This document shows positions 33,407 through 42,341 of a stretch of 64,000 nt of DNA, in pieces. The translations under genes were made by a program, and so were the position numbers. This stretch comes from DATJLY01 sp963773665. GTDB taxonomy: Bacteria; Pseudomonadota; Alphaproteobacteria; ATCC43930; CGMCC-115725. Where the stretch lies: the NCBI GenBank assembly GCA_963773665.1, contig CAVZBZ010000001.1:1178001-1242000 (forward strand), in the 5' to 3' direction. The notes beneath the pieces are model-generated. The model made no database searches. It was not told the DNA's origin and worked only from the letters and a program-made list of their open reading frames with translations. The first letter of the stretch is position 1. Each line of letters begins with the position of its first letter.

Positions 33407-34555
33407 TCAGCCCAGCACCCGCCGGTCGGTCCATCCGGCGAGCGTATCGGCAAGCTCGGCGACGGTGCGCGCCCCGTCCTTCTGCTTGAACGGGAAATGC
33501 CGCGCGCCTTGCAAGGTGTAGTCCTCGCATCGCCCGGCCGCCGCCTTGCTGTAGATGGCGGTCTCGGTCGGGAACGTGCCTTCGTCCGCCGAGAACCGGA
33601 CATTGAGCACCGGGACATTCGTTTCCGCGATCCGCGCCGGACCGTCGGCGACGCTGAGCGGGCTCCACTGGCTTAGATACGAGGTAAGCGTCGTGAAGCG
33701 GCCATACATCGCCGCCGAGAAATTCACGGCCTGCGCATTGCCGTAGATCGTGCCGGTCGCAGGACGGTCGTTGGGGTCGATCGTGCCGTCGAGCGTCGCC
33801 GGATTGGCGTAGGTGCGATAGATGACGAACCCCATGTCGCGCGCCGGCATGTTGCGGCGCGGGTCGCGCAGCTCGCGCAGTCTGCCGAGCGCCCACTGGG
33901 TGATGCGCTCGTGCCGCTCCTTCTGCGCCGCGCGATAGCGTTCGAGCCACGGGCGCCGGTAGGGCGGGCCGTTCTCCGCGCTGAACATGTCGAGCGCGGG
34001 ATCGGTGCCGAACGGATCCTGCTCGCCGAGGACGGACGGGTCGAGCGTCACGCGGAATTTCTGGGCGCGCCCAAGATGCGCGCCGACGAGCGCGATGCCG
34101 TCCGCGCGCGGCACATCGTCAGGCACGATGTCGAACGGGTCGCCGTCCGGCGTCGCGGATATCGTCAGACGCTCGGCCTGCGACTGGTAGAGCGACATGA
34201 CCGGGCCGCCGGCCGAATTGGCGATGAGCACGATCTTGCGATAGCCCGCCTCGCGCAGGTACCGGACGCCCGCGCCCACATCCTGAATGACGCGCTCCAT
34301 CAGGAGCGTGCTGTCGTTGTTCACCGCGCGCGAGTTGAGGGCAAGGATCGCGCGCTTCCTCGCATTGAGCGGCTCGACCAGATAGTGGTTCCAGAAATTG
34401 ACCGCGGGATGCAGCACGATATAGGCGACATCCTTGCCGCAGCCCTCATCGGCAAGGCGGCCATAGACCTTGGGATTGACGAGTTCCTGCACCCCTTGGC
34501 CGACCTCGGGCACATTGCTCGCCCGCATGGAGATGGCGACGATCCGTCCGACCAT
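33407..34555 (-). CDS. Alpha/beta-hydrolase-like protein
   Basis: 382-residue putative hydrolase. The nucleophile elbow is likely KIVLIANSAGGPVMSLYQSQ (the A-N-S-A-G-G form of GxSxG, with the first Gly replaced by Ala). A catalytic His lies near QGARHFPFKQKD. FSADEGTF and SATPDGDPFDIVPDDVPRAD are unusual. It shows no signal peptide. It is upstream of the SBP gene on the same strand. I am not sure of a subfamily; esterase or C-C hydrolase activity is inferred only from the fold. Confidence 0.7.
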   Translation of the reverse strand: MVGRIVAISMRASNVPEVGQGVQELVNPKVYGRLADEGCGKDVAYIVLHPAVNFWNHYLVEPLNARKRAILALNSRAVNNDSTLLMERVIQDVGAGVRYLREAGYRKIVLIANSAGGPVMSLYQSQAERLTISATPDGDPFDIVPDDVPRADGIALVGAHLGRAQKFRVTLDPSVLGEQDPFGTDPALDMFSAENGPPYRRPWLERYRAAQKERHERITQWALGRLRELRDPRRNMPARDMGFVIYRTYANPATLDGTIDPNDRPATGTIYGNAQAVNFSAAMYGRFTTLTSYLSQWSPLSVADGPARIAETNVPVLNVRFSADEGTFPTETAIYSKAAAGRCEDYTLQGARHFPFKQKDGARTVAELADTLAGWTDRRVLG

Positions 34556-34570
34556 GAAAGCGGCTCCCGT

Positions 34571-35578
34571 TTACGGCTTGACGAATTCGTTGGTCATCAC
34601 GTCGCTCACTTTGGGACGGCGCTTCATCTCCGGGTCGTAAGTCTTGAGGAGATCGATCATCTTCTGCCATTCCTCAGGCGCCGACCAGCCGATGGGCTTG
34701 CCGGCCGTCGCGGGCGAGGTCATGCGGTCGGGGATCATCTCGTAGGCATATTCGGCGAGGATGTTCGCAGGCGGCGTCTCGTCGAGCTCGCGATGGACGA
34801 TCGCGGCGCCCTCGGGCACCGCCTTCTGCGGATCGCTGGCAAGGTAGGCCCAGGCGCGCGTGGTCGCGCGCACGAAGCGGCTGACGCGGTCGGGCTCGTC
34901 CTTGAGCAGGTCGGTGCGCACGATGACGCCGCTGCCGAGAAGCGGCATGTAGTCGGAGAACACGAACTGATGGACGATCTCGCCCTTCTGCTTGAACAGC
35001 CACGAGCCGGTCGAGCCCAGGGTGAAATTGCCCGACGCGTCCACCTGCTTCGCGCCGAAAATGCCGTAATAGCTGCGGTAGTCCCAGTTGACGAGCTGCA
35101 CCTTGCTTGCGTCGATGCCGTTGAGCTTGGCGAAGCTCGGCCACAGGATATAGGCCAACGAGCCCGGCACGATGCCGAGCTTCCTTCCCTCGAGATCCTT
35201 GGGCTTCCTGATGCCGGAGGATTCGAAATACGCCATCGAAAGGCTGTCGCGCTGACCGAAGAGAGCCACCATCTTGAGCGGCACCTCGCCCTTGCCCGCC
35301 GCCTCGACCAGCGCCGAGGCCGCGACATTGCCGAACTCGGCCTGGCCGCCGGTCACGATCTGCATCGCCTGGGCCGAGCCGCCGCTTCCCTTGATCGCAA
35401 CGTCGAGCCCTTCGTCGCGATACCAGCCGCGCTCCTTGGCGATCCAGAAGCCGAAATGCTGCGGCTGGATGCCGGTCCATTCGAGGACCAGCGTCACCTT
35501 TTGCGGCTCATCCGCGCGGGCGGCGACCGAAGCGAAAACCGCGCCCGCGAGGAGCGCCAGCGCAATGCGGACCTTCAT
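34571..35578 (-). CDS. ABC transporter substrate-binding protein, NMT1/SsuA-like
   Basis: 335-residue periplasmic binding protein. The signal peptide ends about ASVAARADE. VTLVLEWTGIQPQHFGFWIA is typical, followed by KERGWYRDEGLDVAIKGSGG and QAEFGNVAASALVEAAGKGE. ATG at 35578 overlaps the stop of the cupin gene as ATGA. The ATPase and permease at 36651-38212 diverge about 1 kb away and are the most likely partners. Ligand unknown; the family handles thiamine precursors, sulfonates and other small compounds. Confidence 0.88.
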   Translation of the reverse strand: MKVRIALALLAGAVFASVAARADEPQKVTLVLEWTGIQPQHFGFWIAKERGWYRDEGLDVAIKGSGGSAQAMQIVTGGQAEFGNVAASALVEAAGKGEVPLKMVALFGQRDSLSMAYFESSGIRKPKDLEGRKLGIVPGSLAYILWPSFAKLNGIDASKVQLVNWDYRSYYGIFGAKQVDASGNFTLGSTGSWLFKQKGEIVHQFVFSDYMPLLGSGVIVRTDLLKDEPDRVSRFVRATTRAWAYLASDPQKAVPEGAAIVHRELDETPPANILAEYAYEMIPDRMTSPATAGKPIGWSAPEEWQKMIDLLKTYDPEMKRRPKVSDVMTNEFVKP

Positions 35579-36606
35579 CGTGTAACTCCGTCGCCGAGCC
35601 TGACTCTGCCCTTGGTCTCGTAGATGAGCGTCTGGGGCGCCGTCTGGCGCCGGCCGAACGTGTGCTCGATGCCATAGGGCATGCAGAAGAACGTGCCGGC
35701 GGGCGCCGCGATATATCCCAGCTCCGTCTCCTGGTCGGCGTCGCCCGAGTGGACGAAGTGGATCTCGTTGCGCACGTTGTTGCGATGGCGGAACGGCGGT
35801 CCTTCGCCGTCGCCCTGCTTGCTGATGTCGAGGTCGAGACTGTCGTTGGTGAGAAGCCGCAGCGGGCGGTGCGTGCCGGGAACGTCGTTCGGGATGTCGC
35901 CGATATCGACGGCATAGACGAGATCGTGCGATCCCACGATCTCCTTGACGGCGAGCGGATCGAAGGCGCGCTCGACCCGCGCCGTCCAGTCGAGCCCGAC
36001 GATCCGCTCCTCCCAGCGTCCCTGCGCCTTCAGCGGCGCCTCCGCGAGATGCGGCCGCGAGACTTTGAGGTCCACGGTCTGCCAATGCTCGCTCGGGCGC
36101 AGCGCAATATCGCTGTCGAGAATGAAGTCGAACAATTCGCCCTCGGGCTCGATGCGATAGCGCACGCCGCGCCCGATATAGATGAAGCGGCCGGGCCGCG
36201 CCTCGATCTCGCCGAGCTCGGTCAGGAAGCGCGCATGGCCCGCGTGAATGAAGTGCAGCTCCTCGCGCGCCGTCGAGCGCCAGGTGTAGGGCATCGGCGC
36301 GCGCCGCCGGCTGAGGCTGAAGCGCATGTGATCGAGCTCGGCGAGCAGCATCGGCTCGGCCGCAGGATCGGACGCATCGGGAGCGACGACATTCGCCAGA
36401 TCGACGCGCCAGAACGGGATGTCCCCGCTTACCGACAAGGCGCCGTAGAATCGCGCGTCCTTCACGTCCATCGCGATCCGGTCGCCGCAATCGATCTTCT
36501 CCAGGAACTCGCCCGGCCTGGCGGCGCGGCCGCGCGTCAACGTCGCCTGGGGAACCGCCATCGCGACCTCCGCCTCAATCCTCGCAAGCGCCCATTCGTC
36601 GCACAT
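35575..36606 (-). CDS. Two-cupin protein, homogentisate-dioxygenase-like
   Basis: 343-residue bicupin. The first cupin motif is near ELHFIHAGHARFLTELGEIE ending in RFIYIGRGVRYRI, and the second near NEIHFVHSGDADQETELGYI with PAGTFFCMPYGIEHTFG. The spacing of His, Glu and His resembles the metal-binding cupins of homogentisate 1,2-dioxygenase-type enzymes. The substrate is unknown. Its start lies within a few nt of the divergent ABC ATPase gene. Start could be 36606 or 36561. It is coupled by overlap to the SBP gene at 35578, so enzyme and receptor are made together. Confidence 0.75.
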   Translation of the reverse strand: MCDEWALARIEAEVAMAVPQATLTRGRAARPGEFLEKIDCGDRIAMDVKDARFYGALSVSGDIPFWRVDLANVVAPDASDPAAEPMLLAELDHMRFSLSRRRAPMPYTWRSTAREELHFIHAGHARFLTELGEIEARPGRFIYIGRGVRYRIEPEGELFDFILDSDIALRPSEHWQTVDLKVSRPHLAEAPLKAQGRWEERIVGLDWTARVERAFDPLAVKEIVGSHDLVYAVDIGDIPNDVPGTHRPLRLLTNDSLDLDISKQGDGEGPPFRHRNNVRNEIHFVHSGDADQETELGYIAAPAGTFFCMPYGIEHTFGRRQTAPQTLIYETKGRVRLGDGVTR

Positions 36607-36650
36607 TTGTGCTTGCTGCGAAAGAGGGGTTCGTGCCCTATGAAGGCGCC

Positions 36651-37430
36651 GTGACGACCGCGCACGACCCTCCCTTCATCGAAGCCCGCGACTTGCGCAT
36701 GGAATTCGGCGCGCGCACGGCGCTCGATCGCGTGAACCTCACCGTCGCCGAGCACGAATTCTGCGCGATCGTGGGGCCGAGCGGGTGCGGCAAGAGCACG
36801 CTCCTTCTGCTCACGGCGGGATTGCTGCGGCCGAGCGCGGGGCGGATTCTGATCCGCGGCGAGGCGGTCGAGGGGCCTTACACCAATGCCGGAATCACAT
36901 TTCAGAATCACAATTTGCTGGAGTGGCGGACGGTGCTGGGCAATGTCGAGCTGCCGCTCGAGATTCGCGGCATCCGCTCGCAGAGCTTCCTCGCCCGCGC
37001 GCGGGAGCTTCTCGCGACCGTGGGGCTCGGCGGGTTCGAGCAGCATTATCCGCACCAGCTTTCAGGCGGCATGCGCCAGCGCGCGGCGCTGTGCCGCGCG
37101 CTCGTCTGCGACCTGCCGCTTCTCCTCATGGACGAGCCGTTCGGCGCGCTCGACGCATTGACGCGCGAAGAGCACCAGCTCTTGCTCCAGAACGTCTGGC
37201 TCAAGGAGCGCAAAACCGTGCTCTTCATCACGCACGACGTGCGCGAGGCGATTTTCCTGGCCGACCGCGTCGCCGTGATGGCGCCGCGCCCGGGGCGCGT
37301 CCTCGACACGGTCGAGATCGCGCTGCCGCGCCCGCGCCGGCAGGACGTGAGCGAGACGCAAGAATTCATCGACTATGTCCGCCGCATCCGCGCGCTGCTC
37401 GGCCCGCGCGTTCGGCAAGGCGCGCCATGA
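36651..37430 (+). CDS. ABC transporter ATP-binding protein, SsuB/TauB type
   Basis: Cytoplasmic ATPase, 259 residues from GTG at 36651; an alternative GTG at 36633 or 36609 adds little. Walker A GPSGCGKSTLLLLTAG, Q-loop TFQNHNLLEWRTV, signature LSGGMRQRAALCRAL, Walker B LLLMDEPFGALDALTRE and H-loop ITHDVREAIFLADRV are all intact. The stop overlaps the permease start as ATGA. The SBP likely to serve it is at 34571 on the opposite strand. Confidence 0.93.
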   Translation: MTTAHDPPFIEARDLRMEFGARTALDRVNLTVAEHEFCAIVGPSGCGKSTLLLLTAGLLRPSAGRILIRGEAVEGPYTNAGITFQNHNLLEWRTVLGNVELPLEIRGIRSQSFLARARELLATVGLGGFEQHYPHQLSGGMRQRAALCRALVCDLPLLLMDEPFGALDALTREEHQLLLQNVWLKERKTVLFITHDVREAIFLADRVAVMAPRPGRVLDTVEIALPRPRRQDVSETQEFIDYVRRIRALLGPRVRQGAP

Positions 37431-38212
37431 CGAAGTGGAGGGGTGCGCTTCCCGCGCTTGCGTTCGCCTGCCTCGTGCTCTTCGCCTGGGAGGCAGGCGT
37501 CGATTATTTCCGCGTGCCGGATCTGCTTCTGCCCGCGCCGTCGGCGGTCGTCGTCGCCATGATCAATTCGGCGCCGCTTTACCTCAAGCACTCCGTGCCG
37601 ACGCTCACCGAGATTCTGGTGGGATATGGCGCGGCGCTCGGGCTCGGCACCTTGTGCGGGCTCGTCATCGCCTTCTCGCGCCTCATCGGCAGCGCGATCT
37701 ATCCGGCGCTGGTGGCGCTGCAGATCATGCCGAAGGTGGCGTTCGCGCCGCTCCTCGTCGTGTGGTTCGGGTTCGGCATTCTGCCGAAGCTCATCCTGAT
37801 CGCGCTCATCGCGTTCTTTCCGATCGTCGTCAACACGGTGGTCGCGCTCAACATGACGTCGCAGGAGACGATCAACCTGTTCCGCTCGATGGGCGCGGGG
37901 CCGGTGCAGACCTTCTTCAAGCTGCGCCTGCCGGCGGCGCTGCCGGTGTTCTTCGGCGGCTTGAAGATCGCGGCGACCTTCTCGGTGATCGGCGTGGTCG
38001 TGGCCGAGTTCTACAGCTCCGACGAAGGACTGGGCTACCTGCTGCTGCTCCAGGTCTCGAACGGCAGCACGACGCGCGCGTTCGGCTCGATCCTTTATCT
38101 GACGATCCTGGGGCTCATCATCTTCGGCGTCATCGTGGCGCTCGAGCGCGCGCTCGTGCCGGCGCACATGCTGAAGCGGTTCGAGGACACGGCGGCCCGC
38201 CAGGTCGGGTAG
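37427..38212 (+). CDS. ABC transporter permease, SsuC/TauC type
   Basis: 261-residue inner-membrane permease with six hydrophobic segments and the coupling loop RSMGAGPVQTFFKLRLPAAL. LLLPAPSAVVVAMINSAP follows TM1, as in the family. It overlaps the ATPase gene by 4 nt. A 27-nt gap separates it from the cupin gene at 38240, which carries a clear GGGAGGGCAGC ribosome site. Confidence 0.93.
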   Translation: MTKWRGALPALAFACLVLFAWEAGVDYFRVPDLLLPAPSAVVVAMINSAPLYLKHSVPTLTEILVGYGAALGLGTLCGLVIAFSRLIGSAIYPALVALQIMPKVAFAPLLVVWFGFGILPKLILIALIAFFPIVVNTVVALNMTSQETINLFRSMGAGPVQTFFKLRLPAALPVFFGGLKIAATFSVIGVVVAEFYSSDEGLGYLLLLQVSNGSTTRAFGSILYLTILGLIIFGVIVALERALVPAHMLKRFEDTAARQVG

Positions 38213-38239
38213 GATCAGGGATTCCAACGGGAGGGCAGC

Positions 38240-38752
38240 ATGGCATTGCAGATCAGGCGCATCGTCACCGGGCACGACGCCAACGGCAAGGCGGTGGTGA
38301 AAAGCGACGAGCAGATTGCGGCGCAGCCGCGCCGCGGCCGCCCGGGCATCAGCGGCTGCGAGATCTGGTCAACCGACAAGGTGCCGGTGGACATTACCAC
38401 GGATATGGCCGAGGCGGCGCAGCGCCAGGGCTTCGTCAAGCGCTACAACTATGTCGGCACCGGCCAGGGCACCGTCGTGCGCATCACGCAGCTGGAGCCC
38501 GGCAGCCCGAAATTCATGCACCGCACCGAGACGATCGATTACGCGATCCTGCTGTCGGGCGATTGCGACCTGGAGCTCGACGACGGCAAGGTGCTGCACC
38601 TGAAGCCCGGCGACGTGATCGTGCAGCGCGGCACGATCCATGCCTGGGTCAATAACGGCCCCGGCCCCTGCGTCTTCGCCTTCGTCCTGATCGACGCGAA
38701 CCCGGCCCGTTCGGGCGGCAAGGATCTGCGCACCGAGTACCCGCTCATCTAG
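38240..38752 (+). CDS. Cupin-domain protein
   Basis: 170-residue single-cupin protein. The conserved cupin 1 segment is near KFMHRTETIDYAILLSGDCD and cupin 2 near GDVIVQRGTIHAWVNNGP. One His and a Glu are present in each expected place, but the full metal set is not obvious. It follows the permease gene closely and precedes an SBP. Possible roles are enzymatic or ligand-binding; none can be fixed. Confidence 0.75.
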   Translation: MALQIRRIVTGHDANGKAVVKSDEQIAAQPRRGRPGISGCEIWSTDKVPVDITTDMAEAAQRQGFVKRYNYVGTGQGTVVRITQLEPGSPKFMHRTETIDYAILLSGDCDLELDDGKVLHLKPGDVIVQRGTIHAWVNNGPGPCVFAFVLIDANPARSGGKDLRTEYPLI

Positions 38753-38764
38753 CAAGCCCCTTGC

Positions 38765-38794
38765 TTGACAGACACGTGCGGCGGGGTGGAGCAT
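38765..38794 (+). promoter_or_regulatory. Possible promoter for the SBP at 38821
   Basis: TTGACA at 38765-38770 is a full -35 match, with GAGCAT about 18 nt downstream as a weak -10. The SBP ATG is 27 nt further. The -35 is convincing, the -10 is not. Confidence 0.35.
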
Positions 38795-38820
38795 CCGGGA
38801 AACTCAAGGGAGGGCGGCTC

Positions 38821-39834
38821 ATGCGCGTGTTCCGCTTTGCGTTCGCGGCCGCGGTTGCGGCGATCCTGCTGGCATTCCAGCCTGCGGCCGAGGCCCAGAC
38901 CAAGATCACCGTCGGCATGGTCGTCGGCGGCACAGGGCTGCACATCCCGACCTATGTCGCCATGGACAAGGGCTTCTTCAAAGCGGAAGGGCTCGACGCG
39001 ACGTGGGTTCCGCTCGGCGGCAAGGCGCTGGTGACGGCGGGGCTCGCGGGACAGATCGATTTCGTGCCGATCCCGTCGGGCGGCGCGCTCGCGGCGCTCC
39101 ACGGCGCGGCGCTGCGCTACGTCGTCGGCCAGAGCCTCGGCTCGCAATGGGTGATCGTCACGCCCAAAAGCATCGCGAAGCCCGAGGATTTGAGGGGCAA
39201 GGTGCTCGCCTATGGCCGCGCCGGCGGCGCCGACTATGACGAGGGCGCCACCGTCATGACGCGGTTCTTCCACATGGATCCCGGCAAGGACTACAAGGTC
39301 ATCTCGTTCGACGCCGAGCCCGCGCGGCTCGCGGCGCTCGCCAACGGCGACGTGCAGGGCGCGCTGCTCACGGTGCCGTCGGCCGTGAAGGCGCAAAAGG
39401 CCGGATTCAAGGTGCTGCTGACGACCAGCGACTATATCCAGCGCCTCGGCGGGCCGCTTTGGACGATGGCGCCCTTCGTCGAAAAAAATCCCGAGGCGAC
39501 CAAGGCCTTCATCCGCGCGATCGCCAAGGCGATCATGTTTATCCGCACCGACAAGGCCGGCTCGGTGCCGATCCTGAAGAAGTATCTCGGCATCGACGAC
39601 GACCAGGAGGCGAGCCTCCTGTGGGACGATCTGCACGAGACCTTCGACGCGACCCTGCCGAAGGACATGTTCCGCGAGATCTTCGAATCGCACCGCGAGG
39701 ACATGATCGCCACGGGCCAGTGGCCCAAGGACAAGCCGCTGCCCGATACCGAGGCGTTCATCACGCGGAACCTGCTCGACCAGGCGCTGGCCGAAGCGCA
39801 CTACGTTGCGGTGAAGCCGAAGGTGGTCAACTGA
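38821..39834 (+). CDS. ABC transporter substrate-binding protein, NMT1/SsuA-like
   Basis: 337-residue periplasmic binding protein. ATG at 38821 follows AGGGAGGGC and its signal peptide ends about QPAAEAQT. Motifs include ITVGMVVGGTGLHIPTYVAM, KGFFKAEGLDATWVPLGGKA and AGQIDFVPIPSGGALAAL. It faces, on the opposite strand, two permeases and an ATPase (39838-42269) and is probably their receptor. The stop is 4 nt from the end of the convergent permease gene. Confidence 0.9.
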   Translation: MRVFRFAFAAAVAAILLAFQPAAEAQTKITVGMVVGGTGLHIPTYVAMDKGFFKAEGLDATWVPLGGKALVTAGLAGQIDFVPIPSGGALAALHGAALRYVVGQSLGSQWVIVTPKSIAKPEDLRGKVLAYGRAGGADYDEGATVMTRFFHMDPGKDYKVISFDAEPARLAALANGDVQGALLTVPSAVKAQKAGFKVLLTTSDYIQRLGGPLWTMAPFVEKNPEATKAFIRAIAKAIMFIRTDKAGSVPILKKYLGIDDDQEASLLWDDLHETFDATLPKDMFREIFESHREDMIATGQWPKDKPLPDTEAFITRNLLDQALAEAHYVAVKPKVVN

Positions 39835-39837
39835 GGC

Positions 39838-40698
39838 TCATTCGCCGCCGAGTCGCTGCGGCCGCCAGCTTGCGAGGCGCCGCTCGAGCAGCTTGACGAG
39901 GCCCGTCATCGCGAGCGAGAGCACGGTGAACACGATGATGCCGGCGAACACGACATCGACGTGATACTGGCTTGCGGCCTGGACCATGATGACGCCGAGC
40001 CCGTCCGTCGAGCCGAAGAACTCGGAGACGACGACGCCCAGGACCGCGCGGCCGATCGCCAGGCGCAAGCCCACGATGATAAAGGGCAGCGAGTTGGGCA
40101 CGATGACGAGGCGCGCCACGTCCCACTCGTTGGCGCCGAACGAGCGCACGACGTTGACGAGGAGCCGGTCGGCGTTGCGCACGCCCTCGTAAGTGTTGAT
40201 GAGGAGCGGAAACACCGCGCCGAAGAACACGATCACCACCTTCGACCAAAGCCCAAGCCCGAACCACAGCACGAGGAGCGGCAGGAACACGAGCCGCGGC
40301 GTCGCGTTGAACGCGGTGACGAACGGATCGAGCAGCGCGTTCAGTGTCTCGGACCGGCCGATCAGGATGCCGAGCGGGATGGCGGCGACGATCGCCAGGC
40401 CGAGCCCCACGGCAAAGCCCGTGGCGCTGGCGCCGAGCGGGTCCCAGATCATGCCGGTCGCGAACATCTGCCAGAGCGTCACCGCGACCTGGCTCGGCGG
40501 CGCGAAGAACATCTTCGTTCCGGCCTTCAGCGCGAGGATGTGCGGCGCGAGCTCCCACAGGAGGATCGGCACGGCGATGCCCATGAGCCCGAGCGCCGTC
40601 GGCTCGATCCGGCGCCAGAGGCCGAGCTTGGGTACGGCGAACGGATCGGCCGGCGCGGCGATGACGGCGCTTTGGGCGATGGCCTCGATCTCGTCCAA
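39838..40698 (-). CDS. ABC transporter permease, SsuC/TauC type
   Basis: 286-residue permease with six hydrophobic helices. The coupling loop is RSFGANEWDVARLVIVPNSLPFIIVGL. An N-terminal cytoplasmic tail precedes TM1. It is one of two adjacent permeases in this operon; the other is at 40704, 5 nt away. Confidence 0.92.
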   Translation of the reverse strand: MDEIEAIAQSAVIAAPADPFAVPKLGLWRRIEPTALGLMGIAVPILLWELAPHILALKAGTKMFFAPPSQVAVTLWQMFATGMIWDPLGASATGFAVGLGLAIVAAIPLGILIGRSETLNALLDPFVTAFNATPRLVFLPLLVLWFGLGLWSKVVIVFFGAVFPLLINTYEGVRNADRLLVNVVRSFGANEWDVARLVIVPNSLPFIIVGLRLAIGRAVLGVVVSEFFGSTDGLGVIMVQAASQYHVDVVFAGIIVFTVLSLAMTGLVKLLERRLASWRPQRLGGE

Positions 40699-40703
40699 TG
40701 CCG

Positions 40704-41495
40704 CTACTCCCTAACGCGCCAGGGGAACGCGGTCCGTTCGGCCCAGCGCACCCCTTCGGTGAACAGGACGGCGATGATTGTGATGACGAGGATGCAGGCG
40801 AACATACGGTCGAGCGCGAAAAGATCGCCGAAGCGCGCGATCGCATAGCCGATCCCCTCGGACGCGGCGAAGAATTCGCCGATGAGGACGCCGATGAGCG
40901 CGCGCCCGATCGCGATGCGCGCGCCCGCCACGACATAGGGCAGCACGCCGGGGAACAGGACTTTGAGATAGAGGTCCCGCTCCGTGCCGCCCATCGCCCG
41001 CACCACGTTGATGAGGAGCGGATCGATGACGCGCACGCCGGCAGCGGTGTTGAACACGAAGGGAAAGACCGAGAGCAGGAAGATGATGATCGCCTTGCCC
41101 GACACGCCGACGCCGAGAAAGATCACGACGAGCGGCGCCAGCGCCACGAGCGGGCTCGCATAGAGCGCGGTCATCAGCGGATCGAGCGCAAACCCGACGC
41201 GCGCGCGCCAGCCCATGACGATGCCCAAGGGCACGCCGACCGCGATCGCCGCGCCAAAGCCATAGAAGAACGGCACGGCGCTCACGCTGAGATCGTTTAT
41301 AAGCTCGCCGTTCTCGATGAGATCGACGAGAGCCTGAGCCATGAGGCCCGGCGTCGTGATGAACAGCGGATTGAGCGGGACGAACAGAAACACGCCCTGC
41401 CACGCCGCGAAGAACACTGCGACCGCAAGCGCGCCCAGCAGCAGCTTGCGGTTCTGCACGATGAAACTCGCGCGCGGGATCGTATCGTCGGACAT
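40704..41495 (-). CDS. ABC transporter permease, SsuC/TauC type
   Basis: 263-residue permease. LLLGALAVAVFFAAWQGVFL is TM1, and the coupling loop is RAMGGTERDLYLKVLFPGVLPYVVAG. It shares an operon with the permease at 39838 and the ATPase at 41499. Two different permeases could form a heterodimer, unlike the usual homodimer of this family. Confidence 0.92.
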   Translation of the reverse strand: MSDDTIPRASFIVQNRKLLLGALAVAVFFAAWQGVFLFVPLNPLFITTPGLMAQALVDLIENGELINDLSVSAVPFFYGFGAAIAVGVPLGIVMGWRARVGFALDPLMTALYASPLVALAPLVVIFLGVGVSGKAIIIFLLSVFPFVFNTAAGVRVIDPLLINVVRAMGGTERDLYLKVLFPGVLPYVVAGARIAIGRALIGVLIGEFFAASEGIGYAIARFGDLFALDRMFACILVITIIAVLFTEGVRWAERTAFPWRVRE

Positions 41496-41498
41496 GGT

Positions 41499-42269
41499 TC
41501 AGACCACGATCTCGTCCTTGAGCGCGTGCCAGATCTCGAGCTTCAGCTCGTTGAACTCGGGCGTCGCGCGCATCTCATAATCGCGCGGCCGCGCCAGCTC
41601 GACCGGGAAGATGCGCTTCGTCCGCCCCGGACGCCGCGTCATCACCACGACGCGATCGGACAGAAAGATCGCCTCGTCGATCTGGTGCGTGACGAACAGC
41701 ACCGTCTTCCTCGTTGCCTGCCAGATGCGCAGAAGCTCGGCCTGCATCAGGTCGCGCGTCTGCGCGTCCAATGCCGCGAACGGCTCGTCCATCAGCAGCA
41801 CGTCGGGATCGGTCGCGAGCGCCCGGGCGATGCCGACGCGCTGCTTCATGCCGCCCGACAGCTCGTGCGGATAGTGCGCCTCGAAGCCGTCGAGCCCGAC
41901 CATCGCAATGAGACGCCCGGAAATATCGTGCCGCGCCTCGAGCGGAACGCGCTTCAATTCGAGGCCAAGCTCGACATTGGCCTGCACCGTCCGCCACGGC
42001 AGGAGCCCGAACTCCTGGAACACCATGGCGCGATCGGTGCCCGGCCCCGCGATTGCCCGGTCGTTGAGACGCAGATCGCCGGAATCGGGCGCGATGAGGC
42101 CCAAGAGCACATTCAGAAACGTGCTCTTGCCGCAGCCGGAGGGGCCGAGGATCGACAGGAACTCGCCTTCCGCCACGTCGATATCGAAGCCCTGGAGCGC
42201 GCGCACCGGCTGCCGGTTCGGCGGCCGGAAGGTGAGCGAGACGTTGCGCCCCTCGATGTACGACGCCAT
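41499..42269 (-). CDS. ABC transporter ATP-binding protein, SsuB/TauB type
   Basis: 256-residue ATPase. Walker A GPSGCGKSTFLNVLLG, Q-loop VFQEFGLLPWRTV, signature LSGGMKQRVGIARAL, Walker B VLLMDEPFAALDAQTRD and H-loop VTHQIDEAIFLSDRV are intact. It is first in the minus-strand operon with permeases at 40704 and 39838. It works with the SBP at 38821. Confidence 0.93.
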   Translation of the reverse strand: MASYIEGRNVSLTFRPPNRQPVRALQGFDIDVAEGEFLSILGPSGCGKSTFLNVLLGLIAPDSGDLRLNDRAIAGPGTDRAMVFQEFGLLPWRTVQANVELGLELKRVPLEARHDISGRLIAMVGLDGFEAHYPHELSGGMKQRVGIARALATDPDVLLMDEPFAALDAQTRDLMQAELLRIWQATRKTVLFVTHQIDEAIFLSDRVVVMTRRPGRTKRIFPVELARPRDYEMRATPEFNELKLEIWHALKDEIVV

Positions 42270-42288
42270 GAAGCCTCCGCGGCGGCGG

Positions 42289-42319
42289 GCGCGGCGCCGG
42301 TCATCGGCCGGCGCCGCGC
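42289..42319. terminator. Perfect 12-bp stem-loop between GST and ABC genes
   Basis: GCGCGGCGCCGG (42289-42300) is perfectly complementary to CCGGCGCCGCGC (42308-42319), with a 7-nt loop. It lies between the end of the GST gene and the start of the ATPase. There is no T-run, so it is a strong RNA hairpin rather than a textbook terminator; it may attenuate read-through. Confidence 0.45.
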
Positions 42320-42341
42320 TTGTCCTGTGCCGGAGCGCCGC

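Noticed and set aside
36609..36650. Start of the ABC ATPase at GTG 36609
   Set aside because: The extra 14 residues are not family-like; 36651 gives a normal N-terminus.
42289..42319. Strong hairpin taken as a rho-independent terminator
   Set aside because: There is no following T-run, so only an RNA hairpin is supported; kept as low-confidence.
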